Assembly: GCF_902705885.1 (NCBI RefSeq)
Contig: NZ_CACSIP010000034.1
Location: forward strand, 1 to 64,000
Reading direction: 5' to 3'
Length of the DNA stretch: 64,000 nucleotides
Source: Mycolicibacterium austroafricanum
GTDB taxonomy: Bacteria; Actinomycetota; Actinomycetes; Mycobacteriales; Mycobacteriaceae
The notes under the pieces are model-generated. The model was not told the DNA's origin, ran no database searches, and saw only the letters and a program-made list of their open reading frames with translations. The position numbers were made by a program, and so were the translations under genes. Shown here piece by piece: positions 50,642 to 58,894 of the stretch (its first letter is position 1; the number at the start of each line of letters is the position of its first letter).

Positions 50642-51526
50642 ATGTCGTCGCGGATCGTGATCACGGGAGCAGGTGGCCTGGTCGGACGGGTCTTGGCAGG
50701 TCAGGCCCGGCAGCAGGGCCGCGACGTGCTGGCGCTGACGTCCGCGGAGTGTGACATCACCGACCCGTCAGCGTCCGAGCGGTTCATCTCGTCCGACGAC
50801 GTCGTCGTCAACTGCGCCGCCTACACCAAGGTCGACGCCGCCGAGGCCGACCCGGACCGGGCCGCCGCGGTCAACACCGTCGGCGCCGAATACGTTGCCC
50901 ACGCGTGTGCCCGGGCCGGCGCGTCGCTGATCCACCTGTCCACCGACTACGTGTTCAGTGGGGCGTTCCACGACGGGGAGCCCCGGCCGTATGACATCGA
51001 CGACGACGTGGGTCCGTTGTCGGTGTATGGCCGCACCAAGCTCGCCGGCGAGTTCGCGGTGCTGTCGGCCATGCCGACCGCGTACATCGTGCGCACCGCG
51101 TGGATCTACGAAGGCCGCGACGACGGCTCGGACTTCGCCGCCGGCATCCGCCGCGCCGCTGCCGGCACCGACACCGTAGACGTGGTGGCCGATCAGATCG
51201 GGTCGCCGACCTACGTCGTCGACCTGGCCGAGGCGCTGCTGCAGATCGCCGGGGGTGAGATCAGCGAGGCGGTGCTGCACGCCGCCAACGGCGGCGCCTG
51301 CAGCCGCTACGAGCAGGCGCAGGCGATCTTCGAGGAGGTCGGCGCCGACCCGGCCCGCGTGAAGCCCGTCGGCAGTGACCGTCATCCCCGCCCCGCCCCG
51401 CGTCCGCCGTATTCGGCGTTGTCCGAGGTCAAGTCCGCCGCCGCGGGCCTGACCCCGCTGCGACCGTGGCGCGACGCAGTGGCCGCCGCAATGGAAGCTG
51501 CCGGGCCGCTACCCTCTACGCCGTGA
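50642..51526 (+). CDS. rmlD: dTDP-4-dehydrorhamnose reductase
   Basis: 294 residues. Last step of dTDP-L-rhamnose synthesis (NADPH). SRIVITGAGGLVGRVLAGQA (nucleotide binding), VVNCAAYTKVDAAEADPDRA, LSTDYVFSGAFHDGE, VYGRTKLAGE (YxxxK) and RTAWIYEG are diagnostic. dTDP-rhamnose feeds WbbL encoded next, for the arabinogalactan linker. In M. tuberculosis this is Rv3266c. Confidence 0.95.
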   Translation: MSSRIVITGAGGLVGRVLAGQARQQGRDVLALTSAECDITDPSASERFISSDDVVVNCAAYTKVDAAEADPDRAAAVNTVGAEYVAHACARAGASLIHLSTDYVFSGAFHDGEPRPYDIDDDVGPLSVYGRTKLAGEFAVLSAMPTAYIVRTAWIYEGRDDGSDFAAGIRRAAAGTDTVDVVADQIGSPTYVVDLAEALLQIAGGEISEAVLHAANGGACSRYEQAQAIFEEVGADPARVKPVGSDRHPRPAPRPPYSALSEVKSAAAGLTPLRPWRDAVAAAMEAAGPLPSTP

Positions 51527-51542
51527 GATCGGCAGCGCCAGC

Positions 51543-52415
51543 GTGAGCGACGAACTGTTTGTCGTGACGGTGACGTATTCGCCGGGGCCACACCTGGATC
51601 GGTTCCTGGCCACGCTGTCCCACGCCACCGACCGCCCCGTCACGGTCATCATGGCCGACAACGGATCCACCGACGGCGCACCCGAAGAAGCCCTCGAGCG
51701 CTATCCCAATGTGCGGCTGCTGCGCACCGGCGCCAACCTCGGCTACGGCACCGCCGTCAACCGCGCTGTCACCGAGTACCTCGCCGGGACCGACCTATTC
51801 ATCGTCGCCAACCCCGACGTGCAGTGGGGACCACGCAGCATCGACCTGCTGATCGAGGCCGCCGGTCGCTGGCCGCGGGCAGGATCGCTGGGGCCGCTGA
51901 TCCGCGACCCGGACGGCTCGGTGTACCCGTCGGCACGGCACCTGCCGTCGATCATCAGGGGCGGCATGCACGCCGTCGTCGGGCCGCTGTGGCCGTCGAA
52001 CCCCTGGTCAGCGGTGTACCGCCAGGAACGCACCGACCCCAGTGAACGCGCCGTCGGGTGGCTGTCCGGATCGTGTCTGTTGCTGCGCACGGCCGCGTTC
52101 GCCGAGGTCTCCGGGTTCGACGAGCGCTACTTCATGTACATGGAGGACGTCGACCTGGGAGACCGGCTCGGCCGGGCGGGCTGGCAGAACGTCTACGTGC
52201 CCTCGGCCGAGGTGCTGCACGCCAAAGGGCACTCCACCGGCCGCGACCCGGCCCGCAACCTGGCCGCTCACCACGTCAGCACCTACACGTATCTGGCCGA
52301 TCGCTACCCCAAGTGGTGGCAGGCGCCGCTACGGTGGGCTTTTCGGGGGGCTCTGGGGGCGCGATCAAGTCTGGTGGTGCGGGGCTCCCGGCGCGCGCGG
52401 GCGAAAGGACGCTGA
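51543..52415 (+). CDS. wbbL: dTDP-Rha:GlcNAc-PP-decaprenol alpha-3-L-rhamnosyltransferase
   Basis: 290 residues from GTG 51543. Family 2 transferase: VVTVTYSPGPHLDRFLATL, IMADNGSTDGAPEEALE, LGYGTAVNRAV, FIVANPDVQWGP and YFMYMEDVDLGDRLGRAG. It adds rhamnose to decaprenyl-PP-GlcNAc, making the linker between arabinogalactan and peptidoglycan; the gene is essential in M. tuberculosis (Rv3265c). Stop and next start share one base (TGATG), so it is coupled to manC. Confidence 0.94.
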   Translation: MSDELFVVTVTYSPGPHLDRFLATLSHATDRPVTVIMADNGSTDGAPEEALERYPNVRLLRTGANLGYGTAVNRAVTEYLAGTDLFIVANPDVQWGPRSIDLLIEAAGRWPRAGSLGPLIRDPDGSVYPSARHLPSIIRGGMHAVVGPLWPSNPWSAVYRQERTDPSERAVGWLSGSCLLLRTAAFAEVSGFDERYFMYMEDVDLGDRLGRAGWQNVYVPSAEVLHAKGHSTGRDPARNLAAHHVSTYTYLADRYPKWWQAPLRWAFRGALGARSSLVVRGSRRARAKGR

Positions 52416-53494
52416 TGGTCAATCCAGCCGAGGTCGACGCTGTCGTATTGGTCGGCGGAATGGGCACCCGCCTGCGGCCCCTGACGCTGTCGGCGCCCAA
52501 GCCGATGCTGCCGACCGCCGGGCTGGCGTTCCTGACACATCTGCTGTCCCGGATCGCCGAAGCCGGCATCGAGCACGTCGTACTGGGAACGTCGTACAAA
52601 GCCGAGGTGTTCGAGTCCGAGTTCGGCGACGGTTCCAAGCTCGGATTGCAGATCGAGTACGTCGTCGAGAACGAACCGCTGGGCACCGGCGGCGGCATCG
52701 CGAACGTCGCGTCGCGGTTGCGCTACGACACCGCGATCGTGTTCAACGGTGATGTGCTGTCCGGCTGTGACCTTCGCGCACTGCTGGATTCGCATTCCTC
52801 CCGTGAAGCCGACGTGACACTGCACCTGGTGCGTGTCGGCGACCCTCGGGCATTCGGTTGTGTGCCAACGGATTCCGACGGTGTGGTGACGGCGTTCCTG
52901 GAGAAGACGCAGGATCCGCCGACCGACCAGATCAACGCGGGCTGCTACGTCTTCAAGCGTTCGGTGATCGAGGCGATCCCCACCGGGCGGGCGCTGTCGG
53001 TGGAGCGCGAGGTGTTCCCCGGGCTGCTGGCCGACGGAAAGCGGGTGTGCGGCTACGTCGATTCCAGCTACTGGCGCGACATGGGCACGCCCGAGGATTT
53101 TGTGCGCGGTTCGGCGGACCTGGTGCGCGGCATCGCACCGTCGCCGGCGCTGAAAGGCCAGCGGGGTGAATCGCTGGTGCACGACGGCGCGTCGGTGGCC
53201 CCCGGCGCGCTGCTGATCGGCGGCACGGTGGTGGGCCGCGGCGCAGAGATCTCCGGCGGCGCCCGCCTCGACGGGGCGGTGATCTTCGACGGCGTGCGTG
53301 TCGAGGCCGGGGCCGTCATCGAGCGTTCGATCATCGGGTTCGGCGCGCGGGTCGGGCCGCGGGCGCTGATCCGCGACGGCGTGATCGGCGACGGCGCCGA
53401 CATCGGGGCACGCTGCGAACTGCTGCGCGGCGCCCGGGTGTGGCCCGGCGTGCAACTGCCCGACGGCGGCCTGCGCTTCTCCACCGACGTCTAG
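52415..53494 (+). CDS. manC: Mannose-1-phosphate guanylyltransferase
   Basis: 359 residues from ATG 52415; the open frame upstream is a shadow of wbbL. The nucleotidyltransferase start VVLVGGMGTRLRPLTLSAPK, KPMLPTAG, NEPLGTGGGIANV, IVFNGDVLSGCD and INAGCYVFKRSV fit; a left-handed beta-helix ends the protein (GASVAPGALLIGGTVVGRGA onwards). It makes GDP-mannose, needed for mannolipids and as Gmd substrate. The M. tuberculosis gene Rv3264c is called manB or manC by different authors. Confidence 0.92.
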   Translation: MVNPAEVDAVVLVGGMGTRLRPLTLSAPKPMLPTAGLAFLTHLLSRIAEAGIEHVVLGTSYKAEVFESEFGDGSKLGLQIEYVVENEPLGTGGGIANVASRLRYDTAIVFNGDVLSGCDLRALLDSHSSREADVTLHLVRVGDPRAFGCVPTDSDGVVTAFLEKTQDPPTDQINAGCYVFKRSVIEAIPTGRALSVEREVFPGLLADGKRVCGYVDSSYWRDMGTPEDFVRGSADLVRGIAPSPALKGQRGESLVHDGASVAPGALLIGGTVVGRGAEISGGARLDGAVIFDGVRVEAGAVIERSIIGFGARVGPRALIRDGVIGDGADIGARCELLRGARVWPGVQLPDGGLRFSTDV

Positions 53495-53498
53495 CTTG

Positions 53499-53522
53499 GC
53501 CGCGGAATAGCATTCCTGGCTG
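53499..53522 (+). repeat. 24-bp terminal inverted repeat, left copy
   Basis: Starts GCCGCGGAATAGC and continues ATTCCTGGCTG; it is the exact reverse complement of 54466-54489. Internally it has a dyad GGAAT-AGC-ATTCC. It begins five bases after the manC stop. Downstream it shares CCCTGGCTTCAC with the 65-bp repeats at 46 kb, so it belongs to the same repeat family. Confidence 0.92.
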
Positions 53523-53594
53523 CGAATTCCCAGTTATCCACAGCCCTGGCTTCACACTCACGACCACGGTGCGCCGTGGCGGCATGCTCTTCGC

Positions 53595-54464
53595 ATGGGG
53601 GAAGTCATCGTGGGCTCACACGCCGTCACCGCCGGAACCGTCACCCGTGGACAACTTCGATGGAACTACCGCGCCATCTATCCCGACATCTACGTACCGA
53701 AATCCGTCGAGCCGACGCTGGCGCACCGCACCGAGGGCGCCTGGCTGTGGTCAGGACGTCGCGGTGTGATCACCGGCCGCGCCGCCGCGGCGGCGCACGG
53801 TTCCAAGTGGATCGCAGTAGAGGCGCCCGTCGAAATACTGCACGCGAACAATCGCCCACCCGGCGGCATCGTCACGCGTCGAGAGCGAATTGCCGCCGGC
53901 GAGATCACCTGGATAAACGGTATGGCTGTAGCCACCCCGGCCCGAACCGGTCTGGACCTCGGCCGTCATCTGCCACGCGGTCAAGCGGTCGCTCATCTCG
54001 ACGCGCTCGCCGCGGCCTCCGGCGTCACCGCGGCCGCAATCCTGGAACTCACCCACCGATACCGGGGGACCAACGGGGTGCGTCTGTGCCGCAAGTCTGT
54101 TGACCTGATGGACGCGGGCGCGCAGTCACCGAAGGAGACCTGGTTGCGTCTCGTGCTCGTCGACGCCGGCTTCCCGCGACCCGAAACCCAGATTCCGCTC
54201 TTCGACGAGTTCGGTCACGCCTTCGCCTACCTCGACATGGGTTGGCGCGACCTGAAAATTGCGGTGGAGTACGACGGAGAGCAGCATCGCACCGATACCG
54301 TCCAGTACCGATGGGACGCGAGACGCCTGCGCAGGATCATGGCTGCTGGCTGGATGCACATCAGGGTGATCGCCGGCGACCGGCCGCGGGAAATCGAAGC
54401 CTGGGTGACGCGAGCGTGGCAGCTTCGCGAGAGTGAAGGCAGGGTTGTGAAATGGCCGGCTTGA
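53595..54464 (+). CDS. DUF559/AbiEi-like protein with PD-(D/E)XK nuclease-type C-terminus
   Basis: 289 residues. The N-terminal half (VTRGQLRWNYRAIYPDIYVP, RRGVITGRAAAAAHGSKWI) is like AbiEi-type antitoxin or DNA-binding proteins common in actinobacteria. The C-terminal part PKETWLRLVLVDAGFPRPET, FAYLDMGWRDLKIAVEYDGE and HRTD has the D-x(n)-ExDG order of Vsr/DUF559 nuclease folds. Homologues occur as orphan genes in mycobacteria and are sometimes filed as type IV toxin-antitoxin components. It lies between 24-bp perfect inverted repeats and between two convergent conserved genes, so it looks inserted. Confidence 0.75.
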   Translation: MGEVIVGSHAVTAGTVTRGQLRWNYRAIYPDIYVPKSVEPTLAHRTEGAWLWSGRRGVITGRAAAAAHGSKWIAVEAPVEILHANNRPPGGIVTRRERIAAGEITWINGMAVATPARTGLDLGRHLPRGQAVAHLDALAAASGVTAAAILELTHRYRGTNGVRLCRKSVDLMDAGAQSPKETWLRLVLVDAGFPRPETQIPLFDEFGHAFAYLDMGWRDLKIAVEYDGEQHRTDTVQYRWDARRLRRIMAAGWMHIRVIAGDRPREIEAWVTRAWQLRESEGRVVKWPA

Positions 54465-54465
54465 G

Positions 54466-54489
54466 CAGCCAGGAATGCTATTCCGCGGC
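54466..54489 (-). repeat. 24-bp terminal inverted repeat, right copy
   Basis: Exact reverse complement of 53499-53522. It starts two bases after the nuclease-gene stop and runs into the last base of the stop codon of the convergent GAF-ANTAR gene. No target duplication flanking the pair is visible. Confidence 0.92.
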
Positions 54490-55193
54490 TAGAGGCTATC
54501 GACGATCTGCTGGGCGACGACCCGCAGCGGGGTATTGCCGTCCTGCGAGAGCTTGGCCAGCAGGTCGAAGGCCTGGTTGGCGTCGACCTTGAAGCGCTCC
54601 ATGATCATGCCTTTGGCCTGACCGATCAGATCGCGGCTGGCCAACGCGGACTCGAACTGGGTCTGGCGGTCCGCGGAGATCAGCGCCACTGCCGCGTGGG
54701 CGGCGAGCATCGCGCCGATCGTTCGGTCGTCGGAGGAGAAGTCATAACTGTTGCGGCTGAACAAGTTCAGGGCGCCTCGACCGCCTCGGCCGCCAAGCGA
54801 GCGCGTCGGATAGGTGTAGAGCTGAAACGACATCATGCTCTTGATCCCCGCTTCGGTGGCCGCGTTGGCGAACCGGGGCCAGCGTGACTCCGAGGTAAGG
54901 TCGGTGCAGATGACGGTCGCGTCGTCGACAGCGGCGGCCAGGCACGGCCCTTCCTGGAACTGGAGTTGAATGTCGTCGAGTTCGGTGATGAACCCCGCTG
55001 TCGCGGCCATGGACCGATGTTGTTGCTCATCGATCAGGAGCACATCGGCAAAGTCGATTTCTTGAAGCAACTCGACGGCCCTGGCGGTCACGGAACACAG
55101 AATTTCCTCGACGCCCGAGGGTCGGACAAAACTGCCCACCAAGTCGGCCATCGCCGCGGCGATGGAATCGTCTTGGTCATCCGTTCTTACCAC
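54489..55193 (-). CDS. GAF-ANTAR transcription antitermination regulator
   Basis: 234 residues from GTG 55193, with GGGAGG eight bases upstream; an ATG at 55220 lacks such a site. GAF domain (about 15-170) with LQFQEGPCLAAAVDDATVIC and ALNLFSRNSYDFSSDDRTI, then an ANTAR domain with SRDLIGQAKGMIMERFKVDA and ANQAFDLLAKLSQDGN. ANTAR proteins bind paired RNA hairpins and prevent termination. First of three tandem paralogues on this strand; its sensing ligand and RNA target are unknown. Confidence 0.9.
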   Translation of the reverse strand: MVRTDDQDDSIAAAMADLVGSFVRPSGVEEILCSVTARAVELLQEIDFADVLLIDEQQHRSMAATAGFITELDDIQLQFQEGPCLAAAVDDATVICTDLTSESRWPRFANAATEAGIKSMMSFQLYTYPTRSLGGRGGRGALNLFSRNSYDFSSDDRTIGAMLAAHAAVALISADRQTQFESALASRDLIGQAKGMIMERFKVDANQAFDLLAKLSQDGNTPLRVVAQQIVDSL

Positions 55194-55270
55194 GATGTTC
55201 ACCTCCCGGGACGCGAACAAATTCTGGGCTGAACCCTACCCGAGATCAAACCGGCCCATCCAGGTCGCGT

Positions 55271-56056
55271 TCACAGGTGAATGTGCGGGGGAGACGGGAG
55301 CACGTCGGGATAAGCCAGCAGAACTGACGCCGCAAAGCGCACAGGATCGCTGTTGTAAGCCGTGACGATCCGCTCGGCGTAGGCGCCCGCCGTCGCCTGG
55401 TGGGCACGAGCCAATCGGTGCAGCTGCAGCCGCGCCTCGGCCGCATCAAGATCCGACACCTCGGCGATGATGCCGGTCGCGGTGGCGATCGTGACGGTGC
55501 CCTGCAGCGCGCTCTCGATGGTGTCCTGGGTGTCGCTGCGCCGCTGTGACAGGTGCGGAGCGATCGAGATCGCGATGGCGGCCAGGTTGGCCAGCGTCTG
55601 GCCGACGGCGTTGGGACGCTGCGTCCCCCACGGGTCGCCTGTATGAATCACCAGCGTGCCCACCGAGGAACCCAGCAGAATCAGTGGAAACGCGCGGACG
55701 CCACGCATGCCGGCGCGTAGGGCGTCGCGGCGGTAACTCGGCCAGCGGGTGTCGCTGGCATCGGCCAGGTCGGCGACCATCGTCACCGCTCCGTCGCGGG
55801 CGCTGGCCAGCGCAGGCCCCGCCGTGAGGAAACCCAGGTCGGAGTCGATGGACTGCGGTAGTGCCTCGGCGACGACCTGCATCCCGAGGTCATCGGTCCG
55901 ATCGCGGACGTCGAGAAGCACCAGAGCCGCCGACGACGCGTCGAAACTTGCGCGCGCGTCGTGGGCCACCATGTCCAGCACTGTGGACAGGTCGAATTCG
56001 TCGGCGAGCATCGCGGTGAGTTCTGCGATGGCCAGCTGGTCCCGTTGCGGGGTCAT
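55271..56056 (-). CDS. GAF-ANTAR regulator, second of the tandem set
   Basis: 261 residues from ATG 56056 (MTPQRDQLAIAELTAMLADE); the upstream open frame is a shadow of the next gene. GAF domain with FDASSAALVLLDVRDRTDDL and VRAFPLILLGSSVGTLVIHT. The ANTAR part ALQGTVTIATATGIIAEVSD and EARLQLHRLARAHQATAGAY is more divergent than in the first gene but keeps the three-helix pattern. Likely RNA-binding antiterminator. Confidence 0.85.
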   Translation of the reverse strand: MTPQRDQLAIAELTAMLADEFDLSTVLDMVAHDARASFDASSAALVLLDVRDRTDDLGMQVVAEALPQSIDSDLGFLTAGPALASARDGAVTMVADLADASDTRWPSYRRDALRAGMRGVRAFPLILLGSSVGTLVIHTGDPWGTQRPNAVGQTLANLAAIAISIAPHLSQRRSDTQDTIESALQGTVTIATATGIIAEVSDLDAAEARLQLHRLARAHQATAGAYAERIVTAYNSDPVRFAASVLLAYPDVLPSPPHIHL

Positions 56057-56084
56057 CGGCGCCCTTTCCGGGTCCGGCGCAACC

Positions 56085-56879
56085 TCATGAGTCGACGCTC
56101 GAGTCGCCGAGGTGGCGGAACGACAACCGCCGGGCCACCACGTCGGCGGCGACGGCGGTGACGGAGACATGATGGGAAAAAGCATAGGCGCGCAGCCGAT
56201 CCAGCGCGGCGGAGGTGGTTATCTCGAGCTGCACTGCCATCATTCCGGCGGCGACATACACGTGCTGACGGGTGAACGGATCCGAGTTCGCTGCGCTGGA
56301 CCCGCTGACAGCAGCGGCCTCAATCGCCGCCTCCTCGGTGGTGCTGTGCCGGAGGTGTTGGGCCCAGTTGGACTCCAGCGTCCGCTGCAGCGCCGCGGCA
56401 CACAGTTGCGCCGACCGGTGTGCCCCGTCGCCGAGTGCGCCGGCGGTCCGGCGATAAAGCTCCAACACACCCATCGGTCGATGCTGGCCGGGTACGGGGA
56501 ACGCGAACAGCGCCGCGACCTCCAGGCCGACCAACTCGGAGGAGAACGCCGGCCACCGGTCCAGCGTCTTGTCGTCGAGCTCTGCGCACAGTAGTGGCCG
56601 GTCCTCGTGGTAGGCATCCAGACACGGACCTTCACCCACGGTGAACTGCACTTCATCGAGCTGCTGAGCCAGCGCGTCGGTGGCATACGCCAGCTCACGA
56701 ACACCCCGAGTCGGAGTCAGCACGGCGAGCGCAGCGCCATCGGCGCCGGTCAGCCGTGCCGCGGTGTCGCAGATCGCACCGATGCCGACGAACAACGGGT
56801 CGGCGCCCGCGGGCAGGGCGCCCTGCCAATTCGGACGAAGCACCGCGTCCAACGGGTCCTGAGATGAGTCACTTGCCAT
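56085..56879 (-). CDS. GAF-ANTAR regulator, third of the tandem set
   Basis: 264 residues. GAF domain with GADGAALAVLTPTRGVRELA, VQFTVGEGPCLDAYHEDRPL and PMGVLELYRRTAGALGDG. ANTAR-like C-terminus RQHVYVAAGMMAVQLEITTS and AALDRLRAYAFSHHVSVTAV. It is followed 28 bases later by the second GAF-ANTAR gene, so the pair is probably co-transcribed. No sensor kinase gene is adjacent. Confidence 0.85.
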   Translation of the reverse strand: MASDSSQDPLDAVLRPNWQGALPAGADPLFVGIGAICDTAARLTGADGAALAVLTPTRGVRELAYATDALAQQLDEVQFTVGEGPCLDAYHEDRPLLCAELDDKTLDRWPAFSSELVGLEVAALFAFPVPGQHRPMGVLELYRRTAGALGDGAHRSAQLCAAALQRTLESNWAQHLRHSTTEEAAIEAAAVSGSSAANSDPFTRQHVYVAAGMMAVQLEITTSAALDRLRAYAFSHHVSVTAVAADVVARRLSFRHLGDSSVDS

Positions 56880-56931
56880 TGCCGATCACCGCCTCACCTC
56901 TCGACTACCCACGGTAGGCCACATTCAGCGG

Positions 56932-57477
56932 TCACCGTGAGCGTGCGGCGGCGACCGCGGCCAAGTGGGTGAGGCCGTCGTCGCTGTCGTCGGGCAGTGC
57001 GTCCAGCGGCCACCACCGCAGATCCAGCGACTCGTCACTGATCGCGATCTCGGCGCCGCTCGGGGCGTGCACCAGGAACTGCACGTCGAGGTGACGGGTC
57101 GGCACGCCCAGAGAACAGGTCACCGGGTGGACGTGCAGCGCGGCCGGTGTCGGATCGATGGTCAGGCCCGCGATCCCGGACTCCTCGGTCGCCTCGCGCA
57201 ACGCCGCGGCCACCAGGCTCTCGTCGTCGGGCTCGCAGTGGCCGCCCAGCTGCAACCAGCGCCCGATCCGCGGATGCAGCGTGAGCAGTGCCCTGCGCCC
57301 GCTGTGGTCGAGCACCAGCGCGGAGCCGGTGATGTGGCCCGGCACGCACTCGCGCAGGCACGCGTCGTCGCGGGCGTCGAGAAACGCCAGCACCGCGTGC
57401 CGCAGCGTGTCCTGCGCGGGATCGGCGGGGCGCCAAGCGCTCAGGGTATCGACCGCCGAGCGGTGCAGGCTCGTCAC
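56932..57477 (-). CDS. Nudix hydrolase
   Basis: 181 residues from GTG 57477 (VTSLHRSAVDTLSAWRP). The Nudix box lies in GGHCEPDDESLVAAALREAT followed by EESGI, i.e. the GX5EX7REUXEEXGU pattern. ALVLDHSGRRALLTLHPRIG precedes it. Nudix enzymes cleave nucleoside diphosphates linked to other groups; the substrate cannot be predicted. It follows fbiB on the same strand, separated by a strong hairpin. Confidence 0.9.
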   Translation of the reverse strand: MTSLHRSAVDTLSAWRPADPAQDTLRHAVLAFLDARDDACLRECVPGHITGSALVLDHSGRRALLTLHPRIGRWLQLGGHCEPDDESLVAAALREATEESGIAGLTIDPTPAALHVHPVTCSLGVPTRHLDVQFLVHAPSGAEIAISDESLDLRWWPLDALPDDSDDGLTHLAAVAAARSR

Positions 57478-57494
57478 CGCCGCCCCGCCTCTGC

Positions 57495-57547
57495 GCGATT
57501 TCGGCGTGCACATCGTCGCCACGCGACGACAAGCACGCCGAAATCGC
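57495..57547. repeat. Long perfect hairpin between fbiB and the Nudix gene
   Basis: GCGATTTCGGCGTGC (57495-57509) pairs fully with GCACGCCGAAATCGC (57533-57547), and inside it TCGTCG pairs with CGACGA around a five-base loop. The hairpin fills most of the 76-base gap between the fbiB stop and the Nudix start. There is no T-tract, so it may be a repeated palindromic unit, an attenuator or an mRNA-processing site rather than a simple terminator. Confidence 0.85.
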
Positions 57548-57553
57548 ACGAAG

Positions 57554-58894
57554 TCATCGCCGCACCAGCAGGCCGTCGGTGGGCACCGGATCCCGGGGGC
57601 CCGCGGACTCGCGGGCGTAGCCGATCGCGATGGCTCCCAACGGTTCCCAGTCGGCGGGCAGCGACAGCTGCGCGCGCACCAGATCGGGGGCGAAGATCGT
57701 CGACCCGATCCAGCAGCTGCCCACGCCACGCACCGCCAGCGCGACCAGCAGCGCCTGCACGGCCGCCCCGACCGCGACGGTGAACATCGTGTGCTCGGCG
57801 GCGGTGCGCCGCGCGTCGGGGTAGGAGTGCGCCCCGTCGGGCACCATGAACGGGATGATCAGCTCGGGTGCGTCGTAGAGGATCTGGCCGCGGTACACCC
57901 GGCGTTCGACGGAATCGGGGTCGCGTCCGTCACCGGACAGGTCCGCGCGCCACTGGTCTTTCATCGCGTCCAGCAGCGCCACCCGCACCGCCGGGTCCTG
58001 CACCCACACGAATCGCACCGGCCGGGTGTGGTGCGGCGCGGGCGCGGTCAACGCCTCGGCCACCGCGGCCTCGATCAGGTCGGGCGCCACCGCCTCGTCG
58101 CTGAACTGCCGCACCGACCGACGCAGCAACTGCGCCTGCGAGCGGCCCAGCGCGATCGCCTCCTCGGTGCCCAACCAGAACAGGTCCTCCTCGCCGGCAC
58201 GCACCAGCGTGCGCGCGGTGGACCCGTCGTCGCGCAGCGTCAGCCCCCGCACCACCGCCACCGGCACCGCGGTCAGCTTGCCCTTCACCAGGTCAGCGGC
58301 CGCGGCGATCTCGTCGGCGACGGCGATCTCGGTGACGATCAACTCGTTGCCGTGCTCATCGTGTTCGCCCGCGTAGCCGTGCAGCACGGTCAGCCCCGAC
58401 GCGCCGATCGCCACGTCGGTCTGCCCGGTGCGCCAGGCGCGGCCCATCGTGTCGGTGACGACCACGCCGACGGTGACGCCGAGCCGTTCCCGCAGCGCCG
58501 CCGCCAGCTTCGCGGCGCTGCCGTCGGGGTCGACCGGCAGCAGCGCGAGCTCGTGGGAGTCGACGTTGGACCCGTCCACACCGGCCGCGGCCTGCACCAG
58601 ACCCAACGCGTTCTCGGTGATCAGCGTGCGGCCCTTGCGTGCCAGCACCCGGACGGCCTCACGATCGATCAGCTTGCGCCGCAACGTATCCCGCAGCTCG
58701 GGATCCGCGGGAGCGTCGACCATGCGGCCCTCGCACTTGGACAGGACCTTCGACGTCACCACGACGACGTCGTCGTCGCGTAACCACGGTGCGGCCGCGG
58801 CGATCGCGGCGGTCAGGTCGTCACCCGGGCGGAACTCCGGCAGTCCGGGTACGGGCAATATCTCGACCGGTCCCGAGGTGCCGTGGTCGCTCAC
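57554..58894 (-). CDS. fbiB: Bifunctional coenzyme F420:gamma-glutamyl ligase / dehydro-F420-0 reductase
   Basis: 446 residues. The N-terminal CofE-like domain (about 1-245; VVVVTSKVLSKCEGRMV, SNVDSHELALLP, VVTDTMGRAWRTGQTDVAIG) adds glutamates to F420-0. The C-terminal nitroreductase-like FMN domain (about 255-446; RRSVRQFSDEAVAPDLIEAA, HHTRPVRFVWVQDP, GSCWIGSTIFAP) reduces dehydro-F420-0. The two-domain form is the actinobacterial one. It overlaps fbiA by four bases. Confidence 0.95.
   Translation of the reverse strand: MSDHGTSGPVEILPVPGLPEFRPGDDLTAAIAAAAPWLRDDDVVVVTSKVLSKCEGRMVDAPADPELRDTLRRKLIDREAVRVLARKGRTLITENALGLVQAAAGVDGSNVDSHELALLPVDPDGSAAKLAAALRERLGVTVGVVVTDTMGRAWRTGQTDVAIGASGLTVLHGYAGEHDEHGNELIVTEIAVADEIAAAADLVKGKLTAVPVAVVRGLTLRDDGSTARTLVRAGEEDLFWLGTEEAIALGRSQAQLLRRSVRQFSDEAVAPDLIEAAVAEALTAPAPHHTRPVRFVWVQDPAVRVALLDAMKDQWRADLSGDGRDPDSVERRVYRGQILYDAPELIIPFMVPDGAHSYPDARRTAAEHTMFTVAVGAAVQALLVALAVRGVGSCWIGSTIFAPDLVRAQLSLPADWEPLGAIAIGYARESAGPRDPVPTDGLLVRR

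Noticed and set aside
57158..58783. 541-residue plus-strand open frame opposite fbiB
   Set aside because: Antisense shadow of fbiB; no start signal or known motif.
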